A stretch of 24,311 nt of DNA from Acidobacteriota bacterium. Lineage in GTDB: Bacteria > Acidobacteriota > Terriglobia > Terriglobales > Acidobacteriaceae. Below are positions 6,422 to 14,479 of the stretch, one piece after another. A program made the translations under genes and the position numbers. The notes beneath the pieces were generated by a model. It made no database searches and was not told where the DNA came from. It was given only the letters and a program-made list of their open reading frames with translations. The stretch is from NCBI GenBank assembly GCA_021780095.1, contig JAJXZK010000304.1, positions 1 through 24,311 on the forward strand, in the 5' to 3' direction. Within the stretch, counting starts at the first letter, position 1. Every line of letters starts with the position of its first letter.

Positions 6422-7105
6422 CTAGGCCAGATGTTTCCAGACCGATGGCGGTTGCCGCATCATGCGAATCGCAGCGATACCGGCAGCCCCGGCGTGCAGG
6501 CAATCAGCCGCGTTCTCAGCCGTCACTCCTCCGAGCGCGAACACCGGTACAGGCCGTGCCGCTCGACAAGCTTGTTCCAGCAACTCTAGTCCGGTGCCGG
6601 GAAGTGTTATCGTTCCGCCCCCCCTCCGCTCCGAATCCGAAGGGATGTCCTCCTCGCAAATCATTTTTTCAAACACTGGCGCAAACAGAATACAATTCGG
6701 CGATTGTTGTCCTGCCAAGGACACTTCGTCCATGGTGTGACAGGAAATACCGATGGCCGGCAGGCGGGAGTACCCAGCGGCCGCGAAGATGCGGCGAACT
6801 TCCTCCGGCGTCAGCGCATCCGGGCCCGACGGCAGATGGATCCCGTCCGCGCCTGCGGCCAATGCCACATCGACCCGGGCATTCACCAGAACACTGGGCG
6901 CACTCGCCTTGCCGCTGACCTGCTGCACCGCGCGAAGCACCGCGCGCGTCAGCTCGACCTGCTCGCGCGCAGGAAGATCTTTCTCTCGTAGCTGAATGAA
7001 TGAGACACCGTTCGCCGCCCACGTCGCCGCCAAGTCTACCAACTGCGCCAATGCGTCAGCCTTCTTCTCCGCATACAAGCGACGATCTGTAATGGCGTAC
7101 AGCAT
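6422..7105 (-). CDS. Thiamine-phosphate synthase / TenI-family protein
   Basis: The 227-residue TIM barrel starts at ATG 7105 (MLYAITDRRLY), behind GGAAGGGTAGG; a TTG at 7141 is an unlikely alternative. ThiE joins HMP-pyrophosphate to thiazole phosphate to make thiamine phosphate. Matching elements are YAITDRRLY (3-11), FIQLREKDL (37-45), VLVNARVDVALAAGADGIHL (72-91), AIGISCHT (117-124), ILFAPVFEK (139-147) and VFALGGVTAENA (188-199). Several canonical ThiE residues differ: NDR is NAR, HLGQ is HLPS, and the loop after APVF is rewritten (EEDIPSDSERRGGG). It may therefore be a TenI-like thiazole tautomerase or a divergent synthase. No other thi gene is in the window. I leave the symbol empty for that reason. 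Confidence 0.75.
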   Translation of the reverse strand: MLYAITDRRLYAEKKADALAQLVDLAATWAANGVSFIQLREKDLPAREQVELTRAVLRAVQQVSGKASAPSVLVNARVDVALAAGADGIHLPSGPDALTPEEVRRIFAAAGYSRLPAIGISCHTMDEVSLAGQQSPNCILFAPVFEKMICEEDIPSDSERRGGGTITLPGTGLELLEQACRAARPVPVFALGGVTAENAADCLHAGAAGIAAIRMMRQPPSVWKHLA

Positions 7106-7339
7106 GGCGCAGCCTACCCTTCCTCCCGTTCTCGCGTCCAATCAGTGGAACCAGTGTAAGCGGGCGGCGGAATAACCGTGTTCTTTCATCGTCCTGTGGT
7201 ACTGTCGAAAATGCGATGCGCGAGCTTGGCTCTCAACTTGTTTTGCCGATCGAGAGAGGCTCCCGGCAAACAGCCGCCGGCGGCCCACACTATGCCAGGA
7301 ATGAAATTGACAATCGGAATGGAGTGATGCAAAGGAACG

Positions 7340-8743
7340 ATGGAAATATTTGACCTGCTCGTACTCGGGTCTGGCCCTGCCGGGCAGCGGGCGGCAATCT
7401 CGGCCTCCAAGCTGGGCAAACGCGTTGCCGTGGTGGAATCGCGAGAATTTGTCGGCGGTGTCAGCGTCAACACCGGCACTATCCCCAGCAAAACGTTTCG
7501 CGAAGGCGTGCTGCACCTTTCCGGCTACAACTATCGCTCCATTTATGGCATGAATTATCGCGTCAAAGACAAGATCACCATGGCCGATCTTGCCTTCCGC
7601 GTGCAGCACGTCATCAAGACTGAAGTCGACGTAACCGAGGCGCAGTTGTCGCGCAATAACGTTGAGGTGCTCACCGGCACCGCCAACTTTGAGGACCCAA
7701 CGCACATTCGCGTCACCAATTCGCGCGGCTCCAGCGTGTATGAAAGCCGCAACACTCTCATCGCCGTGGGTTCGCGTCCCGCCACGAATTACAAGGTTCC
7801 GCTGAACGGCCGCAACATCATCAACAGCGATCAGGTTCTGTCCATGCCCGACCTGCCGAAGACGCTGATTGTGGTCGGCGGCGGTGTCATTGGCGTGGAA
7901 TATACGTGCATGTTCGCGGTGCTTGGCGTGCGCGTCATCCTGATTGAAAAACGTCCAAAGCTGCTGGAGTTTGCCGATCAGGAGATTGTCGAGGCGCTCA
8001 GCTATCATCTGCGCGACAGCCGCGTCACGATGCGGCTGAACGAAGAAGTGGAAAGTGTAGAAGACCTGCCCGACGGCACCGTGGTCGCCAACACAGAGAG
8101 CAAGAAAAGGATTTCCGCCGGCGCGCTTTTGTATGCCGTCGGCCGCCAGGGCAATGTGGACGATCTGAACCTCGCCGCCGCCGGATTGGATGCCGACGGG
8201 CGAGGACGCATCAGTGTGGACGAAAACTATCGCACCAAAGTGCCCAACATTTTTGCCGCCGGAGATGTCATCGGCTTTCCCGCGCTGGCATCCGTTTCCA
8301 TGGAACAGGGACGCATTGCCGCCGCGCGCGTGTTCGGCGACGACTGTGTCGTGTCGAATCCGAAATATTATCCGTATGGAATTTACACGATTCCGGAAAT
8401 CTCTTTTATTGGCAAAACCGAAGAACAGTTGACGGAAGAGGACGCGCCCTATGAAGTGGGCGTTGCGTATTATCGCGAGATTGCGCGCGGCCAGATTCGT
8501 GGCGACACTACCGGCCGTCTGAAACTCATCTTCCATCGCGAAACGCGCCACCTGCTTGGCGTGCACATCATCGGCGAGGGCGCTAGCGAACTGGTCCACA
8601 TCGGCCAGGCCGTCATGGCGCTGAACGCAACCATTGACTATTTTGTCGACACGGTCTTCAACTATCCGACCCTGGCGGAATGCTACAAAGCCGCGGCCTT
8701 CAACGGTCTGAACCGCCTCAGCAAGACGGTTGAGGAGAACTGA
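7340..8743 (+). CDS. sthA: Soluble pyridine nucleotide transhydrogenase (NAD(P)(+) transhydrogenase)
   Basis: This 467-residue cytoplasmic FAD protein moves reducing equivalents between NADPH and NADH. The length matches E. coli SthA (466). FAD binding: LVLGSGPAGQRAA (7-19). The disulfide motif of lipoamide dehydrogenases is replaced by GGVSVNTGTIPSKTFREGVL, which lacks both redox cysteines but keeps GTIPSK, as in SthA. A second Rossmann motif, VVGGGVIGVEYT, binds NAD(P), and AAGDVIGFP is the second FAD contact. The C-terminal dimerisation domain contains GVHIIGEGASELVHIGQAVM and FNYPTLAECYK. AAAGGA lies a few nt before the ATG at 7340. Its stop is 3 nt from the ROK gene start, so the two are co-transcribed. 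A TTGACA at 7307-7312 has no matching -10 at the right distance. Confidence 0.93.
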   Translation: MEIFDLLVLGSGPAGQRAAISASKLGKRVAVVESREFVGGVSVNTGTIPSKTFREGVLHLSGYNYRSIYGMNYRVKDKITMADLAFRVQHVIKTEVDVTEAQLSRNNVEVLTGTANFEDPTHIRVTNSRGSSVYESRNTLIAVGSRPATNYKVPLNGRNIINSDQVLSMPDLPKTLIVVGGGVIGVEYTCMFAVLGVRVILIEKRPKLLEFADQEIVEALSYHLRDSRVTMRLNEEVESVEDLPDGTVVANTESKKRISAGALLYAVGRQGNVDDLNLAAAGLDADGRGRISVDENYRTKVPNIFAAGDVIGFPALASVSMEQGRIAAARVFGDDCVVSNPKYYPYGIYTIPEISFIGKTEEQLTEEDAPYEVGVAYYREIARGQIRGDTTGRLKLIFHRETRHLLGVHIIGEGASELVHIGQAVMALNATIDYFVDTVFNYPTLAECYKAAAFNGLNRLSKTVEEN

Positions 8744-8746
8744 ATC

Positions 8747-9643
8747 ATGGGAAAGAGTCTGGGCATTCATCTGACCGGGCGCATCGTCACCGGCGTCATC
8801 GAAAGTCAAAAGCCATGTTCGCGCGTGTTTCATTTTCCTGACGACGCAGAAGACTCGGATTCGCTGCTGGACACGCCGCTCGACGGATTGATCGAACTGG
8901 TGCGTGAGCAGGCCGTACGCGCCGTAGGCGACTGCGGACCCATTGACGCCGTCGGTCTCGCGCTGCCCGGAATCGTGAAAGATGGCGTGGTGGAAGACGC
9001 GCCGAACCTGGCCCAGTTGAAGGGTACTCTCATCGCGGAAAAGATGCATCGCGCTCTTGCGGCGGCAGGGATTGTTGCGCCCGTCACCGTCTTGAATGAC
9101 GCTGATGCCATGGCCGCGGGAGTGGCGGCGAAGCACGATCGCCTGGATGCTTTTGTCCGCCTGTGGACGCTGGGATACGGCATTGGGTTTGGACGCTATC
9201 CCTACGCGCCGGGAATCTGGGAGGGCGGCCATTGCGTGGTCACCCTCGACTCCACTGAAAATTATTGCGGTTGCGGCGGACGTGGACACCTGGAAGGCAT
9301 CATGGGCCATCGTGCCATGCGACTGCGCTTCCTCGACATGGAACCGGAGGAAGTTTTCGCCCACGCAAAACAAGGCGATCCGCGTTGCCGGGAGTTTGAG
9401 CGGCTATGGCATCGCGGTCTCGCTGCAGCCACCGCGAATTCCATCCACATGCAGGGACCGGGCCGCTTTTACTACACCGGCTTCAACGTCCGCTTTCTCG
9501 ACATGAAACTGCTGCAACATTATCTGCAGCAGATGGTGACCATGAGCCCACTGCAGAACTACATGTTGGAAATCGTTCCAATGAGCGACGATTTGGCCGT
9601 CACCGGCGCCGCCATCACCGCCTCCCAGGCCGCAAAAACATAA
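8747..9643 (+). CDS. ROK-family protein with degenerate kinase motifs
   Basis: The 298-residue protein starts 3 nt after sthA, using the GAGGAG inside the end of sthA as ribosome binding site. The family is ROK (sugar kinases and repressors): AVGLALPGIVKDGVV, catalytic-type Asp118 in VLNDADAMAAG, and a zinc-site region GGHC...YCGCGGRGHLEG. Two changes stand out. The N-terminal phosphate-binding motif, normally near DIGGT, reads IHLTGR, so the conserved Asp and the double Gly are lost. In the C-x-C-G-x-x-G-C-x-E zinc motif the third Cys is His181, which could still bind zinc. No helix-turn-helix precedes the domain, so it is not a ROK repressor. It may be a divergent glucokinase-like enzyme or a non-catalytic sensor partnered with the transhydrogenase. 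It converges on the diguanylate cyclase with only 9 nt between the stops. Confidence 0.8.
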   Translation: MGKSLGIHLTGRIVTGVIESQKPCSRVFHFPDDAEDSDSLLDTPLDGLIELVREQAVRAVGDCGPIDAVGLALPGIVKDGVVEDAPNLAQLKGTLIAEKMHRALAAAGIVAPVTVLNDADAMAAGVAAKHDRLDAFVRLWTLGYGIGFGRYPYAPGIWEGGHCVVTLDSTENYCGCGGRGHLEGIMGHRAMRLRFLDMEPEEVFAHAKQGDPRCREFERLWHRGLAAATANSIHMQGPGRFYYTGFNVRFLDMKLLQHYLQQMVTMSPLQNYMLEIVPMSDDLAVTGAAITASQAAKT

Positions 9644-9652
9644 GCGCACTGT

Positions 9653-11311
9653 CTATGCGCGGACTTGAGCGAACTGGACGCGGTTTCGTCCTAGCTTTTT
9701 CGCCCGATAGAGAGCGGCATCCGCCGCGTTCAACAACTCCTCTGTGGAACGACTGAGTATGGCGGGCTCGCTGCAAACTCCAACGCTCACCGTGACCACG
9801 GGAGCAACCTCCGAACCCTCATTCGGAATGTTCAGCTCCGCGATGGAGTGGCGAATGGCATCGACGATCAGATGAGCGCTCTCCGCGCTCGTCTCCGGCA
9901 GGATCGCGGCAAATTCATCTCCTCCATATCGCGCGAAGGTGTCGCTGGATCGCCGCAATATTTTCGAGAATTGCTCTGCGATCTTTTTCAGGCATTCATC
10001 TCCCTCGGGGTGACCGTAGCGGTCGTTCAACTCTTTGAAGCAGTCCACGTCGATCAGCATCAGCGACAGAGGCTTCTCCGTCCGGATCGAGCGCTTCCAT
10101 TCCGATAAAAGCACTTCATCGAAGTGCCGCCGATTGTAGATTCCCGTCAGCCCGTCCCGAATCGACAAGTCCCGCAGCCGGTCGAAGGCGTCCGCCAGCG
10201 CCATACCGCTTTTTGCCAGGTCGTGCTGCGACCGCAGATACTTGCTTTGTAGAAGCGCGGCCCGCAACCCATACAGTACAACCGCGATCACGATCGATGC
10301 GCATCCCATCCATGGGTATGCGGGCGCAATTCTTGCTCCCATGATTACGATGACCAGCGTGAACAATACTGGGCTCAGATTGTCCAACAACAGCGCGATG
10401 GAACGGTTTGAATCTTGTTTGATCTTGTTGCCGGCTCCAAACTTGTCTGGCCAGTATGCCAGCGCTGCCAGCAACAACAGGCAAGGCATTCCCCAAAAGA
10501 CGTCCTGCAGACCTTGCGCGATGTTCTGCTCCAGCTCTAGATAGCCCAGGATCAGGGAGACAGCAGCGTAGGACCAGAGATAGATGAACAAAGCAATGTA
10601 AACGCGCCGCTTCGCTGGGGCTGGATTTCCAAACAGGCGCAAGGTAACGGCTCCGGCAAGCGTAAGATTCTCCGCGTTGTAGACATACATCAAAGATGTT
10701 GTCGAAATGGCGTTTGAGTGATGCGTCCACGGCAACGTCAGGAAAATTTGCAGGTAGATCAACACGGCGGCCATGATCGCCTGCGCCCCATCCAGCCAGA
10801 ACAGAGACCTTAGGCTGGCTTCATCGCTGGTGAACGAAATCGCCAAAAGAATTGGAATCCCATAGATCAGGAAAAAGAAATCCGATACGGTGGCGGTTGT
10901 CTGCGGGAGATGCATGACGAGGTCATATATATCGTCGATCTGACCCGCGACCGAGAGAGACAATCCCGACGCAATCAAGATCCATAGCGTCTGAGTCTGA
11001 CCACTCTGGTGGGAGGCACAGCTAAGGCAACCTGCGGCGGCAAACACAAACTCCAGCGCGATCAGAATATTGAACGCAACCACAGGCCTCGGGTCCGCGA
11101 CGATCAGAATGCCACGGACGAAAAGGCTGCAAGCGCAACAAGCGAACAAGACGCGGGTAGAGAGCCATCGCGGGTACATCGATGCGGGCGTCGCACTGAG
11201 TCGCGCGCGCGACTCAGTTGCTGCCCTTGGCTCAGGCGCTGCACCCCGCGTAGCCGCCATGCCGTAGAGATTCGTCTCTCCAAGCAGCCCCGGATTGTCT
11301 GCTCTCATCAT
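9653..11311 (-). CDS. Membrane-bound diguanylate cyclase (GGDEF)
   Basis: The 552-residue protein makes cyclic di-GMP from GTP. Residues about 50-365 contain many hydrophobic segments (roughly nine), a membrane sensor region with no recognised ligand fold. A short linker helix leads to the GGDEF domain (386-552): DGLTGIYNRRHFDE, the metal-binding LIDVDCFKELNDRYGHPEGD, the signature RYGGDEFA (GGDEF at 463-467) and VSVGV. The inhibitory I-site RSSD (454-457) lies exactly five residues before GGDEF, so product feedback is expected. There is no EAL domain. The start is uncertain: tandem ATGs at 11311 and 11308 lack a good Shine-Dalgarno, and the first 40 residues are Ala/Arg-rich, so a start nearer MYPRWLST (residue 45) is possible. 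Confidence 0.9.
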   Translation of the reverse strand: MMRADNPGLLGETNLYGMAATRGAAPEPRAATESRARLSATPASMYPRWLSTRVLFACCACSLFVRGILIVADPRPVVAFNILIALEFVFAAAGCLSCASHQSGQTQTLWILIASGLSLSVAGQIDDIYDLVMHLPQTTATVSDFFFLIYGIPILLAISFTSDEASLRSLFWLDGAQAIMAAVLIYLQIFLTLPWTHHSNAISTTSLMYVYNAENLTLAGAVTLRLFGNPAPAKRRVYIALFIYLWSYAAVSLILGYLELEQNIAQGLQDVFWGMPCLLLLAALAYWPDKFGAGNKIKQDSNRSIALLLDNLSPVLFTLVIVIMGARIAPAYPWMGCASIVIAVVLYGLRAALLQSKYLRSQHDLAKSGMALADAFDRLRDLSIRDGLTGIYNRRHFDEVLLSEWKRSIRTEKPLSLMLIDVDCFKELNDRYGHPEGDECLKKIAEQFSKILRRSSDTFARYGGDEFAAILPETSAESAHLIVDAIRHSIAELNIPNEGSEVAPVVTVSVGVCSEPAILSRSTEELLNAADAALYRAKKLGRNRVQFAQVRA

Positions 11312-11664
11312 GAGTTACACCACAGGAATCACATGGTCGCTGGATTGTGGCCCATTCGGGTGAGCCGTGCATTTCCGCGGCAGTGGTAATACCTGATTTG
11401 TCAGTTACGGAGTATTGTTCCTAGTATTGCGGGGCATTGATCCGAAATCGGGCTTTTTTTTGAGCTGGAATAGCACGTTGGTAATGCCCGGAGATGCAGC
11501 AGCAGCCGAGATCTGTCATCCCGACCGCGGTCGAGGGATCTGCATTCTGAGCATGAGGAGGGAACTTTGGGGGGGGGACCGGCCTTCGCCTCTCAACGAA
11601 GACCGGGGACTCGCTTGGACTCGGAAAATATCTCCGGATAGGCCCTCTACATAAGGTCGCCCGA
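11312..11664. other. Intergenic region with repeat-like hairpins and a G9 tract
   Basis: This 353-bp stretch lies between the start of the diguanylate cyclase gene and the end of the first SGNH esterase. It contains the probable promoter region of the former (no clear hexamers), a T8 run at 11454-11461 next to a tiny CCG/CGG hairpin, a 12-bp perfect palindrome (11522-11533), a run of nine G (11569-11577) and a 10-bp stem (11579-11588 / 11597-11606). No gene is visible. Confidence 0.5.
11509..11606. repeat. Intergenic palindromic repeat cluster
   Basis: CGACCGCGGTCG at 11522-11533 is a perfect 12-bp palindrome flanked by ATCC and AGGGAT, extending the dyad with a one-base bulge; the outer ends read AGATC and GATCT. 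About 45 bp on, CCGGCCTTCG (11579-11588) pairs with CGAAGACCGG (11597-11606), with one mismatch and an 8-nt loop. From memory, GTCATCC...GGGATCTGCAT-type elements are dispersed in acidobacterial genomes. That is recollection and not checked. Confidence 0.45.
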
Positions 11665-12990
11665 TTACTTCTTCCTGGTAAACAGACTCAGATCGATTGC
11701 AGCTGCCATCGCCTGATACCCGGCATCTTTCGGATGAAGATGGTCGCCGGAATCGTACTGTGCCGCAAAGTGCTGCGGATTCTGCGGATCGCGTACGGCC
11801 TTATCGAAGTCGGCAACGCCATCGAAGATCGGGCTGGTGCGAATCCACTCATTCACCGCATTGCGAACCTCATTGCCCGCGTCGGAATAATAGCCGCAGC
11901 CCTGATACGGCGTCAGCGTCGCGCCAATCACCTGGATGCCGTGCTGATGGGCCTGCGCCGCAATTTGCGCGATGCCCTCCTCCAGCCGCTGCGTCAAATC
12001 CCCATAGGGTTGATGATCAGATGTGAACCTTCCAATGTCGTTGATGCTTTCCAGGATGATGACGTAGCGAGCCCCGCTGCGAGCGATCACGTCAGAATTG
12101 ATGCGCGACACTGCGTTCGGCCCGTAGCCGTCCAGCAGCACGCGATTGCCGCCGATGCCGACATTCACCACACCCAGCACGCCAGATTTTTTCGACCCAG
12201 GATCAGCCGCCAGACGAGACGCCAGATAGTCTGGCCAGCGATGATTTTTGTTTTCCGTCGCGTACGCGCCATCCGTAATAGAGTCGCCTAGCGCGATCAC
12301 GGCCGAGTCTCCCCGGGCTTCCACATCAACGCCGGAAACAACATACCAGGGCTTGCTCTCCCAGGACTTGTCGCCCAAATTCGCCGCACCGACCTGATCT
12401 CCGTTGACCGCGTAAGAAATCTGGTTCGAATCAGAATGCTCTGTACTCGCCATTGTGTGATCAGGGAAATACAGGCTGACAGCAATGTCCGTCAGCGCCG
12501 GAACGTTCATCGTGACCGGATCGCTCACCACTTCCGCTCCTGGAGGAATGATGACCGTTCCACTCCCGTTGAACGTCAATGCATGGTCGGTGCCGGCCTG
12601 AACGCCGCTTTGATTCGGAGTTCCATCGGCATTGGTGCCGAAGCTCCCGCTCGCACTCAACGCGACGTGTGCCGCGCCAATGTGCAGCGGCTCCGTCCCG
12701 AATCGGTTCGACAACCAAACACGCGCCTGCTGTCCACCTACACTTGTATGCACAATCTCCCGCAACGTCTCACCGGTGAAATCCGGCGCGTCGCCAGGAT
12801 CGACTGCCACCATCGCCGCGCCCCAGGTCGCCACCCAGGGCGAGCGGGCGCTTACCGCGCTCGCGGCGTAACAACTGGGGACAACCAGAATGAAACTTGC
12901 CGTCGCCAACACTGCAAAGCCGGCAGCCAGCTTGTGCGAGACGCTGGGAACGCGCCCCTCGAGACTCAAAGAAGTTGAAAAGAATTTCAT
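11665..12990 (-). CDS. Secreted SGNH/GDSL esterase, XynE-like (paralog 1)
   Basis: The 441-residue protein starts at ATG 12990, behind GAGGAG with 5 nt spacing; the open frame extends further to 13092 but without such a site. A hydrophobic stretch (FAVLATASFILVVPSCYAAS) near residues 23-42 is the export signal. An N-terminal beta-rich module begins at WVATWGAAM and carries the family's PDFTGETLREIVHTSVGG segment. The SGNH hydrolase domain has block I GDSITDGA with nucleophile Ser237, block II NVGIGGNRV, block III ESINDIG and block V GDHLHP (Asp416, His419). This is the arrangement of XynE-type acetyl-xylan or pectin acetylesterases, so deacetylation of plant or microbial polysaccharide is likely. 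The substrate is inferred from the family. It lies 88 nt downstream of its paralog. Confidence 0.87.
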   Translation of the reverse strand: MKFFSTSLSLEGRVPSVSHKLAAGFAVLATASFILVVPSCYAASAVSARSPWVATWGAAMVAVDPGDAPDFTGETLREIVHTSVGGQQARVWLSNRFGTEPLHIGAAHVALSASGSFGTNADGTPNQSGVQAGTDHALTFNGSGTVIIPPGAEVVSDPVTMNVPALTDIAVSLYFPDHTMASTEHSDSNQISYAVNGDQVGAANLGDKSWESKPWYVVSGVDVEARGDSAVIALGDSITDGAYATENKNHRWPDYLASRLAADPGSKKSGVLGVVNVGIGGNRVLLDGYGPNAVSRINSDVIARSGARYVIILESINDIGRFTSDHQPYGDLTQRLEEGIAQIAAQAHQHGIQVIGATLTPYQGCGYYSDAGNEVRNAVNEWIRTSPIFDGVADFDKAVRDPQNPQHFAAQYDSGDHLHPKDAGYQAMAAAIDLSLFTRKK

Positions 12991-13078
12991 TGTGCTCCTC
13001 AAATTGTCGGTGTGGATGGATCTCGACGCATCAAACGCATGGGCAGGAATTTCCCTCGCGTCCAGAATACTCTTGCCT

Positions 13079-14392
13079 TTACGGTCTTCCATGTCCGGCG
13101 GCCTGTACGTCCACCGCTTTCGTAAACAAATTTAGATCGATCGCATTCGCCATCACCTGGTAGCCGGCATCGCTGGGATGCACATGATCCCCGGAGTCGA
13201 ATTGCGGCAGATACTGCAACGGATGCTGCGGATCGCGCGTTGCCTGATCGAAATCGACGTAACCATCGAGAACTGGGCTGGTGCGAATCCAGTGATTCAA
13301 TCCGTCGCGAACCGCCTCGCCTTCTGGAGTGAAACAGCCGCAACCTTGATAGGGTGTCAGCGTCGCGCCGAAAATTCGGATGCCGTGCTGATGCGCCTCC
13401 CTCGCCATCTCGGCAAACGCAAGTTCCAGTCGCTTCTCCAGGTCGCCGTATGGCTGGTGATGATCGGCGTAGCGCGCAATATCGTTGATGCTCTCCAGCA
13501 CAATCAAGTCGCGTGCGCCGCTGCGCGCCAGCACATCGCGATTGAATCGGCTCACCGCGTTCGGACCGGTGCCGTCCCGCAATACACGATTCCCGCTGAT
13601 CCCGACATTCACCACGCCCAGCACTCCGTCGGCTTTCGCGTCCGCGTCCGCAGCCAGCCGCGCGGCCAGATCATCCGGCCAGCGATGGTTTGTATTCAGA
13701 GTCGACTTCGCTCCATCGGTGATCGAGTCTCCCAGCGTCACCACTGTAGACCCCCGCGCCGACACATCCACCCCGGTCAGGAAATACCAGGACTCCATCG
13801 GCTTTGCTGTGTCCGTCAAGGTGGTTGCGCTCGTCTGATTTCCGCTGGCTCGATAGGAAGTCTGATTGGCCAATCCATGCTGCGTTTTTCCCATCGTGCG
13901 ATTTGGAAAATAGCTGCTGATAGCCAGATTCGCGAACGCGGGAATGTGAACGACGATCGGATCACTGACGACCGTCGCGCCCGGAGGGATGGTGACGGAT
14001 GCGTTGCCGTTGAATGTTAACGTGTGATCCGAAGTAGCGTCGAGGGCATCGGCATTCGTTCGCAGCGCGATGTGGGACGCGCCGATCAGTAAGGGTTCCT
14101 TCCCAAAGCGATTGGAAAACCAAACCCGCGCCTTTTCGCCGCCGACGCTGACATGCACAATCTGGCGCAATGTCTGGCCAGTAAAATCCGGCGCATGACC
14201 GGAACGCGTTGCCATCATCGCCGCGCCCCATGTCGCTACCCACGCGGAATTTTCGGATACATTCGCCGTCTGTGCCGTCGCCGCGGTCACCATCCAAGGC
14301 GTAAGCACTGCCGACACGAACGCGACAACCCACCGCCGCGCCAGCTTGCGACGATGATTGAATCGTTTAGACAAATAGCGAAAGCAGCCCAC
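13079..14392 (-). CDS. Secreted SGNH/GDSL esterase, XynE-like (paralog 2)
   Basis: This is a close homologue of the next gene downstream, with the same architecture and long shared blocks (WVATWGAAM, PDFTGQTLRQIVH, GVLGVVNVGI-GNRVL, HQHGI, GATLTPYQGCG). Catalytic blocks: GDSITDGA with Ser223, NVGISGNRV, ESINDIA, and GDHVHP with Asp402 and His405. The start is chosen at GTG 14392, because GAGG lies 6 nt upstream. A GTG at 14404 is in frame but its AGGA is only 2 nt away. An Arg/Lys-rich n-region and the hydrophobic WVVAFVSAVLTPWMVTAATA form the signal peptide. The gene pair arose by tandem duplication and has diverged substantially. It begins 87 nt after the RDD gene on the same strand. Confidence 0.86.
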   Translation of the reverse strand: MGCFRYLSKRFNHRRKLARRWVVAFVSAVLTPWMVTAATAQTANVSENSAWVATWGAAMMATRSGHAPDFTGQTLRQIVHVSVGGEKARVWFSNRFGKEPLLIGASHIALRTNADALDATSDHTLTFNGNASVTIPPGATVVSDPIVVHIPAFANLAISSYFPNRTMGKTQHGLANQTSYRASGNQTSATTLTDTAKPMESWYFLTGVDVSARGSTVVTLGDSITDGAKSTLNTNHRWPDDLAARLAADADAKADGVLGVVNVGISGNRVLRDGTGPNAVSRFNRDVLARSGARDLIVLESINDIARYADHHQPYGDLEKRLELAFAEMAREAHQHGIRIFGATLTPYQGCGCFTPEGEAVRDGLNHWIRTSPVLDGYVDFDQATRDPQHPLQYLPQFDSGDHVHPSDAGYQVMANAIDLNLFTKAVDVQAAGHGRP

Positions 14393-14479
14393 GCAACCCC
14401 TCACATTCCTGTCATCAGAAATGTACCAGCATCGCTCCTGTTGGGGCGAGTCGATGCAGATTCAGGGAGAATGGCGACG

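Noticed and set aside
7307..7335. TTGACA at 7307-7312 as the -35 of the sthA promoter
   Set aside because: The hexamer 17 bp downstream reads CAAAGG, which is not a -10 and would place transcription start at or after the sthA start codon.
7142..9373. A 743-codon open frame on the minus strand across sthA and most of the ROK gene
   Set aside because: It is the antisense shadow of two well-supported genes in GC-rich DNA. It has no recognisable domain or ribosome binding site, and its codons mirror those of the real frames.
8747..9643. Reading the ROK protein as a transcriptional repressor (NagC/XylR type)
   Set aside because: It has no N-terminal helix-turn-helix region; the ROK domain starts at residue 1.
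11441..11461. Tiny CCG/CGG hairpin followed by eight T as a terminator
   Set aside because: The stem is only 3-4 bp with a very small loop, and no plus-strand gene ends upstream of it.
14425..14445. A five-codon leader ORF (MLVHF) with a good AGGAG just before the second esterase gene
   Set aside because: Tempting as an attenuator leader, but it has no run of regulatory codons and no terminator/antiterminator hairpins follow. Most likely chance.
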